Source: Limonium bicolor
Lineage: Eukaryota > Streptophyta > Magnoliopsida > Caryophyllales > Plumbaginaceae
DNA length: 64,000 bases
Direction of reading: 5' to 3'
NCBI GenBank assembly: GCA_023374045.1
Contig: CM041779.1
Coordinates: forward strand, 142,488,294-142,552,293
The position numbers were made by a program, and so were the translations under genes. This document shows positions 12,266 through 22,308 of this stretch, in pieces; the first letter of the stretch is position 1, and every line of letters starts with the position of its first letter. Below the pieces are notes generated by a model. That model worked only from the letters and a program-made list of their open reading frames with translations. It ran no database searches and was not told where the DNA came from.

Positions 12266-14731
12266 ATGGATCGTCTGAAAAAAGCAGTGAGACATGTCAC
12301 GAGAGAAAGAATAAAGAAAGACCGGGGTGCGGAGCAGCCTATGACGGCCTCGTACCGTCGTCGTGCACATGCTCCTGGTGAAGGGCCGAGTAATCCTGCC
12401 CCTCGCATGGAAGCAGCACACCATTCATCTTTCCATCCGGGTCAATCTTCCAACGACCCGGCGTTTCAAGTACCAGCACCACCAATGGTAGCGGAGGATG
12501 ACTCGGCGGTGTTCAATATACCGAGGAGACGCATGCCAGTGTTGTCATCATCCAGTAGTGCTTTTCTGACAGATCACTGCACAGCTCTAGCTACAATATC
12601 TCGGGGGAATCAAGCCACCAGACTGCTCCGTCAGGCAGTGGTAGTTCATCACGTCCACCACGCTCATCACCTGCCCGTGCTGTTGAGGACCATGTGATGA
12701 CTGAGCGTTCGCCACATGCTGATGACGATGGTCGTGGTGCTGATGATGAGGACTCACCCGACGTGGATGAGGAGCAGGATAAGGAAGATGATGTAGTCAT
12801 GGATAAGGAGGATGACACTGACGAGGAAGCAGCGCTAGCGATGGTTCCAGTCATTCCTACCTCTTGGAAGTTGACAGAGGTGCCAGTTCCTGGCGGTCCA
12901 CTACTCACTAGTGTTATCACTAGCTTCGGGGGTCATGTAGCGCTTGACTTATGGACCTCGACTAAGGTATGTTCTCTATCTTCTCCTGTATTTGATCATT
13001 TAATATCATACTACATTTTGTAAGTGTTAAATATTGGTCATTATGTAGGATCGTGGGGTTTTGAGTTTCAAATCCCGTAGGGTGATGCTTACCTGCTGGC
13101 CAAAAGATCAAATTTCCAAACCAAGAACAAGGAAGATGCTTGAGTATTTTGGTATAGAGCACCTACAGGATATTACGATGCCATACAGCAATATGTCCCT
13201 CATCAGTGCTTTTGTTGAGAGGTGGCAGCCTGATACAAACTCATTCCATATGCCGTTTGGTGAGATGACGATTACCCTGCATGATGTGTGGATGATACTG
13301 CAAATCCCCATTGTCGGTCGTCCATTGATAGAGGATTCATCCACCACTGATTTGAAGGAGGTAATGGTTGATTGTCTTAATTTTGGGGCAGATGTTGAGA
13401 GTATGACAGAGGCACTGTGGAATACCGGTGTTGTATCAATTTCGAGCTTGTTGCAGCAATGTAGGGATGAAAATGAAGAGGCAATGAAGCAGGCATGTGG
13501 TTGGTTGTATCATCTGATTGGTACCACCATATTAGCTGGAAAATCAAATGGTCGTCTGAGTCCACAACTGTTCAGTTAAGTAGCTCCTGTGAAGAAAGGT
13601 ACCAAGCTTCGTAAATATGCATGGGGAGCTGGTACTCTTGCATGGTTATATCGCCAGCTAGGGATAGCATCTCGTGCCGGCTCCAGTGGGATAGGTGGTT
13701 CTATGACGTTACTTGAGGTATGTGTCCTAATGTGCATCTAGTATATGATAACTCACTGAGTATTAATGATTGATACTGCTTAATCATTCTAGTGTTTTAT
13801 ATGCACAGTGCTGGATTTATGCGTACTTCCCTACATTAAGACCAGCGATTTGCCCGGACTGGCGCGCTAATGATGATAGACCTTGGGCTCTAAGATGGGT
13901 GAGATCTACCTTTCAAGTGCAGGATCATCGTTCACTGCAAGGATATCGTGAGCATCTAGATGCTTTGACTGCTCTAAATGTAAGTGTTTGTAGTTGCTAA
14001 CACATTGAACCATTATTATCTTTGTCTTTCGTTGTTGGTTACATTTTACTATTAATGTTCATTGTAGATTGATTGGTTGCCCTACGGTCGAGATAATGTT
14101 AATGTTCATGGAGGGCGTACATGGTATAAAGGTAACATACAGGTTTTGGGGTTGAATGAGCCATACATGCCTGGTCGCTGTCTACGCCAGTTTGGTTACA
14201 TTCAGGATATCCCTGAACCTCCTATTAGACCCAACCCAAGGTCTAAAAAAAGAGGAAAAACCCAACCCTACACTTGTGTATACTCCCCCATGTATTGTTT
14301 GTGGGAAAACACTCCTAAATTGCTGGTTCCAGGGTATACGCGCACAAATGCGCGGTTGCATGCTTGTGACCCACTCTACCTAGATTGGTACACCAAGCAC
14401 ACACACCCGAAGATCCTAAACCCTGAGACTTATCAGACCACCCTGGTTCATCGTCCAGATCCCTGTCTAGTAAGTCATATTTTCATAGTACTTCGTTACA
14501 TATCACTTTTATTTTTTATGTGTACTTACCTGACCAAGTGTGTTACAGCTACTGTCTGAGGCAAGTGAGCTTGCACGCCCGTACTACCAAGAGAACAATG
14601 CATGAGACTGGTCATACTATCGTCAGGGGATGCCAGAAGAAGAAAAAAGGGCTGCAACTGATGGTCTTGTGGATGTGTTCAGCTCTTTATACATATGGGA
14701 TAGTTACCAGCGCCAGCATGGTGCACCCTAG
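12266..14731 (+). pseudogene. Plant mobile domain (MAIN-like) gene, copy 1, broken
   Basis: Exons are 12266-12966, 13049-13717, 13809-13979, 14068-14469 and 14549-14731. The first exon encodes a low-complexity acidic N-terminal region (DDED and EEQDKEDD runs). Exons 2-5 encode the plant mobile domain (PMD-C, aminotransferase-like), with the hallmark FHMPFGEMTITLHDVWMIL and a block containing GRPLI. Family members include Arabidopsis MAIN and MAIL1, which act in meristem maintenance and transposon silencing; relatives are often carried by MULEs and Ty3/gypsy elements. Lesions are a one-base deletion near 12567 relative to copy 2, an in-frame TAA after SPQLFS (about 13576) and TGA in place of a Trp codon near 14604. 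Exon 2 is open where copy 2 is frameshifted. The gene lies inside the MULE-derived duplicated unit, so it is transposon cargo. Confidence 0.85.
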
Positions 14732-14925
14732 TGCTTGTCATCTTGGATTTGGATGTAATAAACTTTAGTATCATCTTGGAACTATTTGTTGTCTTTCATT
14801 TTTACTTGGTGTGTTAGACGCTAGTACAATTTGTTTGGATGTAGTTTTTTTCTGGTGGACTTGGTGATGGTGGAATTATTGCTGACAATGCTGGTGACCT
14901 TGTTGATGATCTGTTGGTTGATTTT

Positions 14926-14976
14926 GTGGAGGTTCTTAGAACCGGTGGAGATAAGAAAAACAGGGGAGACTATGCC
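14926..14976 (+). repeat. Motif shared by the MULE and the Athila-like element
   Basis: The block reads gtggaggttcttagaaccgg, then an A-rich spacer, then aggggagac. It recurs in duplication unit 2 (19694-19744) and, clearly recognisable, in the Athila-like element at 45516-45571 upstream of its extra ORF. The core ggttcttagaacc is a near-perfect palindrome. Function is unknown. Confidence 0.6.
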
Positions 14977-15863
14977 AAAAATTTTCTAGAAATGCATCGT
15001 TTCTACAATGCCAATCTGGGTGGTCTATATTCTTTGTTGGTTGTTGAGTGTTCTCAGGAATTTATGGGATACCACTAAAAAGTTTGTTAATTCACAAAAT
15101 ACCACAATTTTTATAAAAGTTTTTAAGATACCACAAAAAATAATTTTGATTCATCAGATTTCACAAATTACTAACCCAAAACTTTGTGAGACCAAAATAC
15201 TCATACTTGTTAATAAACATAGTTCACAGTATACCACATAAATATTATTAATTCACAAAATACCAAAAATTAGTAAAATATATATTAAAAACGGAAAAAA
15301 ATAATAAAGTTTAAGTTTATTATTTTATTGGTTAAAATTTTATAAAATTCAAAAAACAACTTGTATAATTCAAAATTTTTGAAAAATATGAAAAATACTA
15401 TATATCATTTAAAGGATAAAAAACTTAATTTAAAATAAAAATAATTAAGAAAATTATAAATCGATTTTTTTATAATATTTTTAGTCAAAGTATTTTAAAT
15501 AATGTAAAATAGTACTATAAAAAACTAAATTTATATAAAGTAAATTAAAAACAATTAAACTACCATTCTCTTTATTGTTTTGTCTATTTTTAATCAAATT
15601 TGTGGCTTCTCTAATATATTATACTTTTAAAAATTCTTTAGAGATTTTAGGGAAAATTCACGGGATACCACTAAAAAGTTTGTTAATTCATAAAATACCA
15701 CCGTTTTTAAAAAAAGTTTTCCAGATACCACAGAAAATAATTTTAATTCACCAGATATCACAAATTATAAACCCAAAAGTTTTAAGACTAAAATACACCT
15801 ACTTGTTAATAAACATAGTTCACGGTATACAACATAAACATTTTTAACAAGATACCACAACAT

Positions 15864-15962
15864 TTATCGAAACGGGTTGCTATTCGCAGTACAAAATTAC
15901 TAATCACCGCAGTACAAATTTTTTTAATTCATATTGACGTTGTACACATGTAATAATGTCAT
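15864..15962 (+). repeat. Left TIR of the MULE (unit 2) with TSD ttatcgaaac
   Basis: The TSD occupies 15864-15873 and the TIR starts at 15874. It pairs with 25717-25804 over about 85-90 bases with few differences, through cgttgtacacatgtaat. It contains two copies of the word gcagtacaaa (direct), a candidate transposase-binding motif that recurs elsewhere in the element. Confidence 0.85.
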
Positions 15963-16220
15963 GTTGTAACTCTTGTTTTTTTTTAAATAATTTCTTGAGC
16001 GTAAACAGTAAAAAACACTCTGATTGTTACAAAACATTATAAACCCGTATAAAAGACGTTAAACCCCTTTTTAAGCGCATTTAAACGTTATAATAGTGAC
16101 TCCACATAAGTTAATGACATTTTATGTTGTGTTTGACTAAATTACAAACATTGTTACACTTTCAGAACGTTGTATTGAAATCGCAGTTGAAAAAGTCAAT
16201 TTCGGGTAAAAAACGCTCGT

Positions 16221-17040
16221 ACTATATATAGCGTAACCTCCCTTATTTTCTTCATTTCTCTCTTACTCACTCTCTCTCCTCTCTCTCTCTCTTCCATCTG
16301 ATCCTCCCTTCTACCTGCCGGAGCCGCCGCCGGAGCCGCCACCCGCTGCCGCCAACCACCGCCGGACCACCGCCGGAAAAACTTTCCGGTGAGTTTTTCG
16401 ATTTTTTTTTCAACTTATAGATTTAGGTGTCCTGAGTATGAATTTGGTGTTAGTTTTTTGAAATTCAACATCATTTGAGCTAGATCTAGCATGAAAATTT
16501 CGAAAATTTTTAAAAAAAAAGAGAGAAGAGGACTGGTGCTGCTCGATTTCCGGTAGGGCGAGCACTGCCACTGCTCTACCCGGAGCCAGGCAAGGAGGAG
16601 GGATGCTCGAACTAGAGGAGGGCGAGGACCGAAGCTGCTCTCTTCCGGTGGATGCTAGGACCTCGGCTGCTCGGAATGTGTCGCGCCCGACGACGATGGC
16701 GAGGAGGCCTGCTGCTCGAGTCTGGTTGGTGCGAGGACCACGTGCTCGACCCCGGAGCAGTAGAGCGCCGGTGCTCGTATCGAAGTAGGGAGAGTAGCAC
16801 AGCTGCTCGACCCGGTTTGTTTTTTTTTTTTAATTTTGAATGATTTTTAAATTTTTAATTTGTTTATTTTTTTTATAATATTGTGATTTTTAAATGTTTT
16901 AATTTTTTTTGAATTTAACTAATATTGTGAATGATTTATTTTTTTAATTTTTTTTTTTGAATTTTGTGAATGATATGATTATAAATGTTTGAATTTTATG
17001 TTATGAATGAGGAATATAACTGTGTGATATTCGTATGCAG
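16221..17040 (+). promoter_or_regulatory. Promoter, leader and 5' UTR intron of mobile-domain gene copy 2
   Basis: A TATA box (actatatatagc, about 16221-16232) precedes a CT-rich leader. A leader exon ends near 16388 at ccg/gtgagttttt, and the acceptor gtatgcag lies just before the ATG at 17043. The arrangement is the same as copy 1, with small indels in the T-rich intron. Confidence 0.6.
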
Positions 17041-17042
17041 TG

Positions 17043-19501
17043 ATGGATCGTCTGAAAAAAGCAGTGAGACATGTCACGAAGAGAAGAATAAAGACCGGGG
17101 TGTGGAGCAGCTATGACGGCCTCGTACCGTCGTCGTGCACATGCTTCTGGTGAAGGGCCGAGTAATCCTGCCCCCTGCATGGAAGCAGCACACCATTCAT
17201 CTTTCCATCCGGGTCAATCTTCCAACGACCCGGCGTTTCAAGTACCAGCACCACCAATGGTAGCGGAGGATGACTCGGCGGTGTTCAATATACCGAGGAG
17301 ACGCATGCCAGTGTTGTCATCATCCAGTAGTGCTTTTTCTGACAGATTACTGCACAGCTCTAGCTACAATATCTCGGGGGAATCAAGCCACCAGACTGCT
17401 CCGTCAGGCGGTGGTAGTTCATCACGTCCACCACGCCCATCACCTGCCCGTGCTGTTGAGGACCATGTGATGACTGAGCGTTCGCCACATGCTGATGACG
17501 ATGGTCGTGGTGCTGATGATGAGGACTCACCCGACGTGGATGAGGAGCAGGATAAGGAAGATGATGAAGTCATGGATAAGGAGGATGACACTGACGAGGA
17601 AGCAGCGCTAGCGATGGTTCCAGTCATTCCTACCTCTTGGAAGTTGACAGAGGTGCCAGTTCCTGGCGGTCCACTACTCACTAGTGTTATCACTAGCTTC
17701 GGGGGTCATGTAGCGCTTGACTTATGGACCTCGACTAAGGTATGTTCTCTATCTTCTCCTGTATTTGATCATTTAATATCATACTACGTTTTGTAAGTGT
17801 TAAATATTGGTCATTATGTAGGATCGTGGGGTTTTGAGTTTCAAATCCCGTAGGGTGATGCTTACCTGCTGGCCAAAAGATCAAATTTCCAAACCAAGAA
17901 CAAGGAAGATGCTTGAGTATTCTGGTATAGAGCACCTACAGGATATTACGATGCCATACAACAATATGTCCCTCATCAGTGCTTTTGTGGAGAGGTGGCA
18001 GCCTGATACAAACTCATTCCATATGCCGTTTGGTGAGATGACGATTACCCTGCATGATGTGTGGATGATACTGCAAATCCCCATCGTCGGTCGTCCATTG
18101 ATAGGGGATTCATCCACCACTGAGTTGAAGGAGGTAATGGCTGATTGTCTTAATTTTGGGGCAGATGTTGAGAGTATGACAGAGGCACTGTGGAATACCG
18201 GTGTGTATCAATTTCGAGCTTGTTGCAGCAATGTAGGGATGAAAATGAAGAGGCAATGAAGCAGGCATGTGGTTGGTTGTATCATCTGATTGGTACCACC
18301 ATATTAGCTGGAAAATCAAATGGTCGTCTGAGTCCACAGCTGTTCAGTTTAGTAGCTCCTGTGAAGAAAGGTACCAAGCTTCGTAAATATGCATGGGGAG
18401 CTGGTACTCTTGCATGGTTATATCGCCAGCTAGGGATAGCATCTCGTGCCGGCTCCAGTGGGATAGGTGGTTCTATGACGTTACTTGAGGTATGTGTCCT
18501 AATGTGCATCTAGTATATGATAACTCACTGAGTATTAATAATTGGTACTGCTTAATCATTCTAGTGTTTTATGCACAGTGCTGGATTTATGCGTACTTCC
18601 CTACATTAAGACCAGCGATTAGCCCGGACTGGCGCGCTAATGATGATAGACCTTGGGCTCTAAGATGGGTGAGATCTACCTCTCAAGTGCAGGATCATCG
18701 TTCACTGCAAGGATATCGTGAGCATCTAGATGCTTTGACTGCTCTAAATGTAAGTGTTTGTAGTTGCTAACACATTGAACCATTATTATTTTTGTCTTTC
18801 GTTGTTGGTTACATTTTACTATTAATGTTCATTGTAGATTGATTGGTTGCCCTACGGTCGAGATAATGTTAATGTTCATGGAGGGCGTACATGGTATAGA
18901 GGTAACATACAGGTTTTGGGGTTGAATGAGCCATACATGCCTGGTCGCTGTCTACGCCAGTTTGGTTACATTCAGGATATCCCTGAACCTCCTATTAGAC
19001 CCAACCCAAGGTCTGAAAAAAAGGGAAAAACCCAACCCTACACCTGTGTATACTCCCCCATGTATTGTTTGTGGGAAAACACTCCTAAATTGCTGGTTCC
19101 AGGGTATACGCGCACAAATGCGCGGTTGCATGCTTGTGACCCACTCTACCTAGATTGGTACACCAAGCACACACACCCGAAGATCCTAAACCCTGAGACT
19201 TATCAGACCACCCTGGTTCATCGTCCAGATCCCTGTCTAGTAAGTCATATTTTCATAGTACTTCATTACATATCACTTTTATTTTTTATGTGTACTTACC
19301 TGACCAAGTGTGTTACAGCTACTGTCTGAGGCAAGTGAGCTTGCACGCCCGTACTACCAAGAGAACAATGCATGGGACTGGTCATACTATCGTCAGGGGA
19401 TGCCAGAAGAAGAACAAAGGGCTGCAACTGATGGTCTTGTGGATGTGTTCAGCTCTTTATACATATGGGATAGTTACCAGCGCCAGCATGGTGCACCCTA
19501 G
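17043..19501 (+). pseudogene. Plant mobile domain (MAIN-like) gene, copy 2, broken
   Basis: Exons correspond to copy 1: 17043-17739, 17822-18489, 18579-18749, 18838-19239 and 19319-19501. The mobile-domain hallmark FHMPFGEMTITLHDVWMIL is present. Unlike copy 1, the middle of exon 1 is open (through GESSHQTAPSGGG), the SPQLFS codon is followed by Leu and not a stop, and the late Trp codon is intact. Its own lesions are small deletions right after the start that shift the frame (near 17080-17112) and a one-base loss near 18202 that shifts exon 2. Neither copy can make the full protein, yet most lesions are private, so they arose after the duplication. The last exon ends in a short polar tail before TAG. 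Confidence 0.85.
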
Positions 19502-19773
19502 TGCTTGTCATCTTGGATTTGGATGTAATAAACTTTAGTATCATCTTGGAACTATTTGTTGTCTTTCATTTTTACTTGGTGTGTTAGACGCTAGTACAAT
19601 TTGTTTGGATGTAGTTTTTTTGGTGGACTTGGTGATGGTGGAATTATTGCTGACAATGCTGGTGACCTTGTTGATGATCTGTTGGTTGATTTTGTGGAGG
19701 TTCTTAGAACCGGTGGAGATAAGAAAAACAGGGGAGACTATGCCAAAAATTTTCTAGAAATGCATCGTTTCTG

Positions 19774-19912
19774 CAATGCCAATCTGGGTGGTCTATATTC
19801 TTTGTTGGTCGTTGAGTGTTCTCAGGAATTTACTTGGTGTTGAAAAGATCAATGCCAATCTGGGTGGTCTAAATTCTTTGTTGGTCGTTGAGTGTTCTCA
19901 GGAAGGATAGTG
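19774..19912 (+). repeat. 76-bp direct duplication downstream of the mobile-domain gene
   Basis: The block starting caatgccaatctgggtgg at 19774 is repeated at 19850 with one or two differences, ending at the same gtgttctcaggaa words. The first copy ends at the aattta microhomology that forms the right border of the large tandem duplication, so both rearrangements may share a fragile site. Confidence 0.75.
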
Positions 19913-19953
19913 TCGAAATGAAATATCTAACATGTACCAAAGATTGAATATGT

Positions 19954-20311
19954 TACGAGAAATGAAATTATCAAAATGTAGAAATTCCTAAGAAAGAAAA
20001 GATGTGTGACCAGCTTCAATCTGAACTTTCCGGAATGCCTTTGTTTCTGTTGTGCTTGCTGCCTGAGAGAAGAAGAATTTGGTAGAAAAGGAAGCCTGAG
20101 CAGATTATTATATTAGCGATGGTGTGAGTGAATCTCAGTTCAGCCATGTTCTAAACATCAAGCTTGACCAAATTATTGAGGCTTGCAAATTTCTGAATGA
20201 AAATTTGTGGTGGATGCCCTGATAATGTCCCTCCCGGTACTGTTATTGATAATACGGTGTGTCACGAGAAATGAAATATATCAAAATGTAGAAATTCCTA
20301 AGAAAGAAAAG
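19954..20311 (+). repeat. ~48-bp direct repeat pair in the MULE interior
   Basis: The sequence acgagaaatgaaat..tcaaaatgta followed by gaaattcctaagaaagaaaa occurs at 19954-20001 and again at 20263-20311. The 260 bases between have no gene I can support. Both lie downstream of the minus-strand gene at 20464-20901. Confidence 0.7.
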
Positions 20312-20463
20312 CCCATGAATTCAAATCTGATGAAGCACATAATTAAAAGTCAATAACTATAACAACAAGTTTATTCCACGTCCAAACATCTACTAAAGAT
20401 TATAAATCCCGAAAATTATAACAACGCGAGAACTACAAGATCAATTACGCAATAACCAATAAC

Positions 20464-20901
20464 CTAATTATTTCCTAACCTTTGTCTCTCTATTCCCCGT
20501 GCTATTACATTACGTCTCATCTCATAAATTGGTTCTTGGTGTTGAAAATCATCATCATCGGGCTCAATAGGATCATAAATAACAAGTAATGGAATATGAG
20601 CGATGAAATCATTATACTCCATGTAATTCTCCATCATCCGGCGAACTGATGTATCATTTCGTACATGAATAAAAGTCCACTCGTAGTCGCCCTCCAGCCC
20701 CAAATACACCATTGTTGTTATGTTTATTCTGCCGAGGAGGGACTGTAGTGCTCGTATTACTCGTCGTTGTAGATCCCGGAGATTACTAGGATATGGCATA
20801 GTAACTTCTACGCGTCTGTGCCCCATTCTTCTATCAAATTGTGCTCCATGACGACCAAAAGTAGCTACATAATTAACGTGCAAACAGAAAGGAAACTCCA
20901 T
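20464..20901 (-). CDS. Small MULE accessory gene, possible PB1/MULE N-terminal-like protein
   Basis: This is an uninterrupted 145-codon frame starting with ATG, oriented opposite to the transposase. The sequence is balanced and protein-like: a basic N-terminal part with MGHRRVEV, a segment with LRDLQRRVIRALQSLLG, then an acidic DPIEPDDDDF stretch and a basic C-terminus. The pattern (Tyr-rich, DLQRRV-like helix, then a strand with WTFIHVRND and VRRMMENY) resembles the small N-terminal domain of some plant MULE transposases, here as a separate protein. That assignment is inference. It has no visible lesion, unlike the other MULE genes. It is divergent from the transposase gene, with the minisatellite and a TATA box between them. 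Confidence 0.6.
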   Translation of the reverse strand: MEFPFCLHVNYVATFGRHGAQFDRRMGHRRVEVTMPYPSNLRDLQRRVIRALQSLLGRINITTMVYLGLEGDYEWTFIHVRNDTSVRRMMENYMEYNDFIAHIPLLVIYDPIEPDDDDFQHQEPIYEMRRNVIARGIERQRLGNN

Positions 20902-21104
20902 TTGATTTTGAGAGCGAAATGGGAATTAAGGTGTGAAGAGTTCAAGCAAGATGTAATTAGACAGATTCTGAGAGCACGGGGTAAGGAATGAGTATGTTGG
21001 GACACTAATACCCACTTTTATAATATTTGAGTAACACTGACATGTCCAATGGCTAGTTCAACGGCTAGTTCAACGACTACTGAAAGGAAGCGTACCAACA
21101 CACC

Positions 21105-22142
21105 ATGTGCAGTACAAAGTGAATTCAAAGTTACCATAGGTAATTACTTTTGTCAGGAAAGGTACACGTACCAGGTTACCGTTTGCAGTACAAAGTGAAT
21201 TCAAAGTTACCTAGGTAATTACTTTTGTCAGGTAAGGTACACGTACCAGGTCACTGTACACGTACCAGGTTACCGTTTGCAGTACAAAGTGAATTCAAAG
21301 TTACCATAGGTAATTACTTTTGTCAGGAAAGGTACACGTACCAGGTCACTGTACACGTACCAGGTTACCGTTTGCAGTACAAAGTGAATTCAAAGTTACC
21401 ATAGGTAATTACTTTTGTCAGGAAAGGTACACGTACCAGGTTACCGTTTGCAGTACAAAGTGAATTCAAAGTTACCATAGGTAATTACTTTTGTCAGGAA
21501 AGGTACACGTACCAGGTTACCGTTTGCAGTACAAAGTGAATTCAAAGTTACCATAGGTAATTACTTTTGTCAGGAAAGGTACACGTACCAGGTTACCGTT
21601 TGCAGTACAAAGTGAATTCAAAGTTACCATAGGTAATTACTTTTGTCAGGAAGGTACACGTACCAGGTCTGTACACGTACCAGGTTACCGTTTGCAGTAC
21701 AAAGTGAATTCAAAGTTACCATAGGTAATTACTTTTGTCAGGAAAGGTACACGTACCAGGTCACTGTACACGTACCAGGTTACCGTTTGCAGTACAAAGT
21801 GAATTCAAAGTTACCATAGGTAATTACTTTTGTCAGGAAAGGTACACGTACCAGGTCACTGTACACGTACAAAGTGAATTCAAAGTTACCATAGGTAATT
21901 ACTTTTGTCAGGAAAGGTACACGTACCAGGTCGTACACGTACCAGGTTACCGTTTGCAGTACAAAGTGAATTCAAAGTTACCATAGGTAATTACTTTTGT
22001 CAGGAAAGGTACACGTACCAGGTCACTGTACACGTACCAGGTTACCGTTTGCAGTACAAAGTGAATTCAAAGTTACCATAGGTAATTACTTTTGTCAGGA
22101 AAGGTACACGTACCAGGTCACTGTACACGTACCAGGTTACCG
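21105..22142 (+). repeat. 76-bp minisatellite between divergent MULE genes
   Basis: About a dozen head-to-tail units have the order tttgcagtacaaagtg, aattcaaagttacc, ataggtaattac, ttttgtcagg, aaaggtacacgtaccagg. Basic period is 76 bases (for example starts at 21371, 21447 and 21523). Some units carry an extra ~19-20 base block, tcactgtacacgtaccagg, giving ~95-base units. Copies are nearly identical, implying recent expansion. Each unit contains gcagtacaaa, the word repeated in the TIRs. Confidence 0.92.
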
Positions 22143-22185
22143 TTTTTTTAACTTGTAACCTTGTGGCTAGTTCATGACCAACCTC

Positions 22186-22308
22186 TATATAAGGGATGCC
22201 TCCTCCATTTCATCTTCACACACTCTCTCTCCATATTCTCGAAGCTCTCTATTTCCTTACTCTCTTCCAAAATTATTTCGTTAAACTGTGCAAGCTCTCT
22301 CTCTAAAC
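22186..22308 (+). promoter_or_regulatory. TATA box and leader of the MULE transposase gene
   Basis: TATATAAG at 22186-22193 is followed about 30 bases later by a CA/CT-rich leader (cttcacacactctctctcc) and the ATG at 22309. Spacing is typical of a plant core promoter. The minisatellite ends 40 bases upstream, so it sits where upstream regulatory sequence would be. Confidence 0.65.

Larger units (their letters stand above)
10283..19832 (+). repeat. 4.78-kb tandem duplication (two units) covering flank, MULE left end and mobile-domain gene
   Basis: Unit 1 runs 10283-15058 and unit 2 runs 15059-19832, an offset of about 4776 bases, with only scattered substitutions and small indels. Each unit contains AT-rich flank, the target duplication ttatcgaaac, the left MULE TIR, the TATA box, the leader and the five-exon plant-mobile-domain gene. 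The hexamer aattta occurs at the left border (10283-10288), the junction (15059-15064) and the right border (19827-19832). This is microhomology expected from template switching or end joining. Because the copied block carries the TSD and TIR, the duplication happened after the MULE inserted. Confidence 0.9.

Noticed and set aside
21105..22142. CRISPR-like periodic array
   Set aside because: The repeats are directly adjacent 76-bp units without unique spacers, in a eukaryotic transposon; it is a minisatellite.
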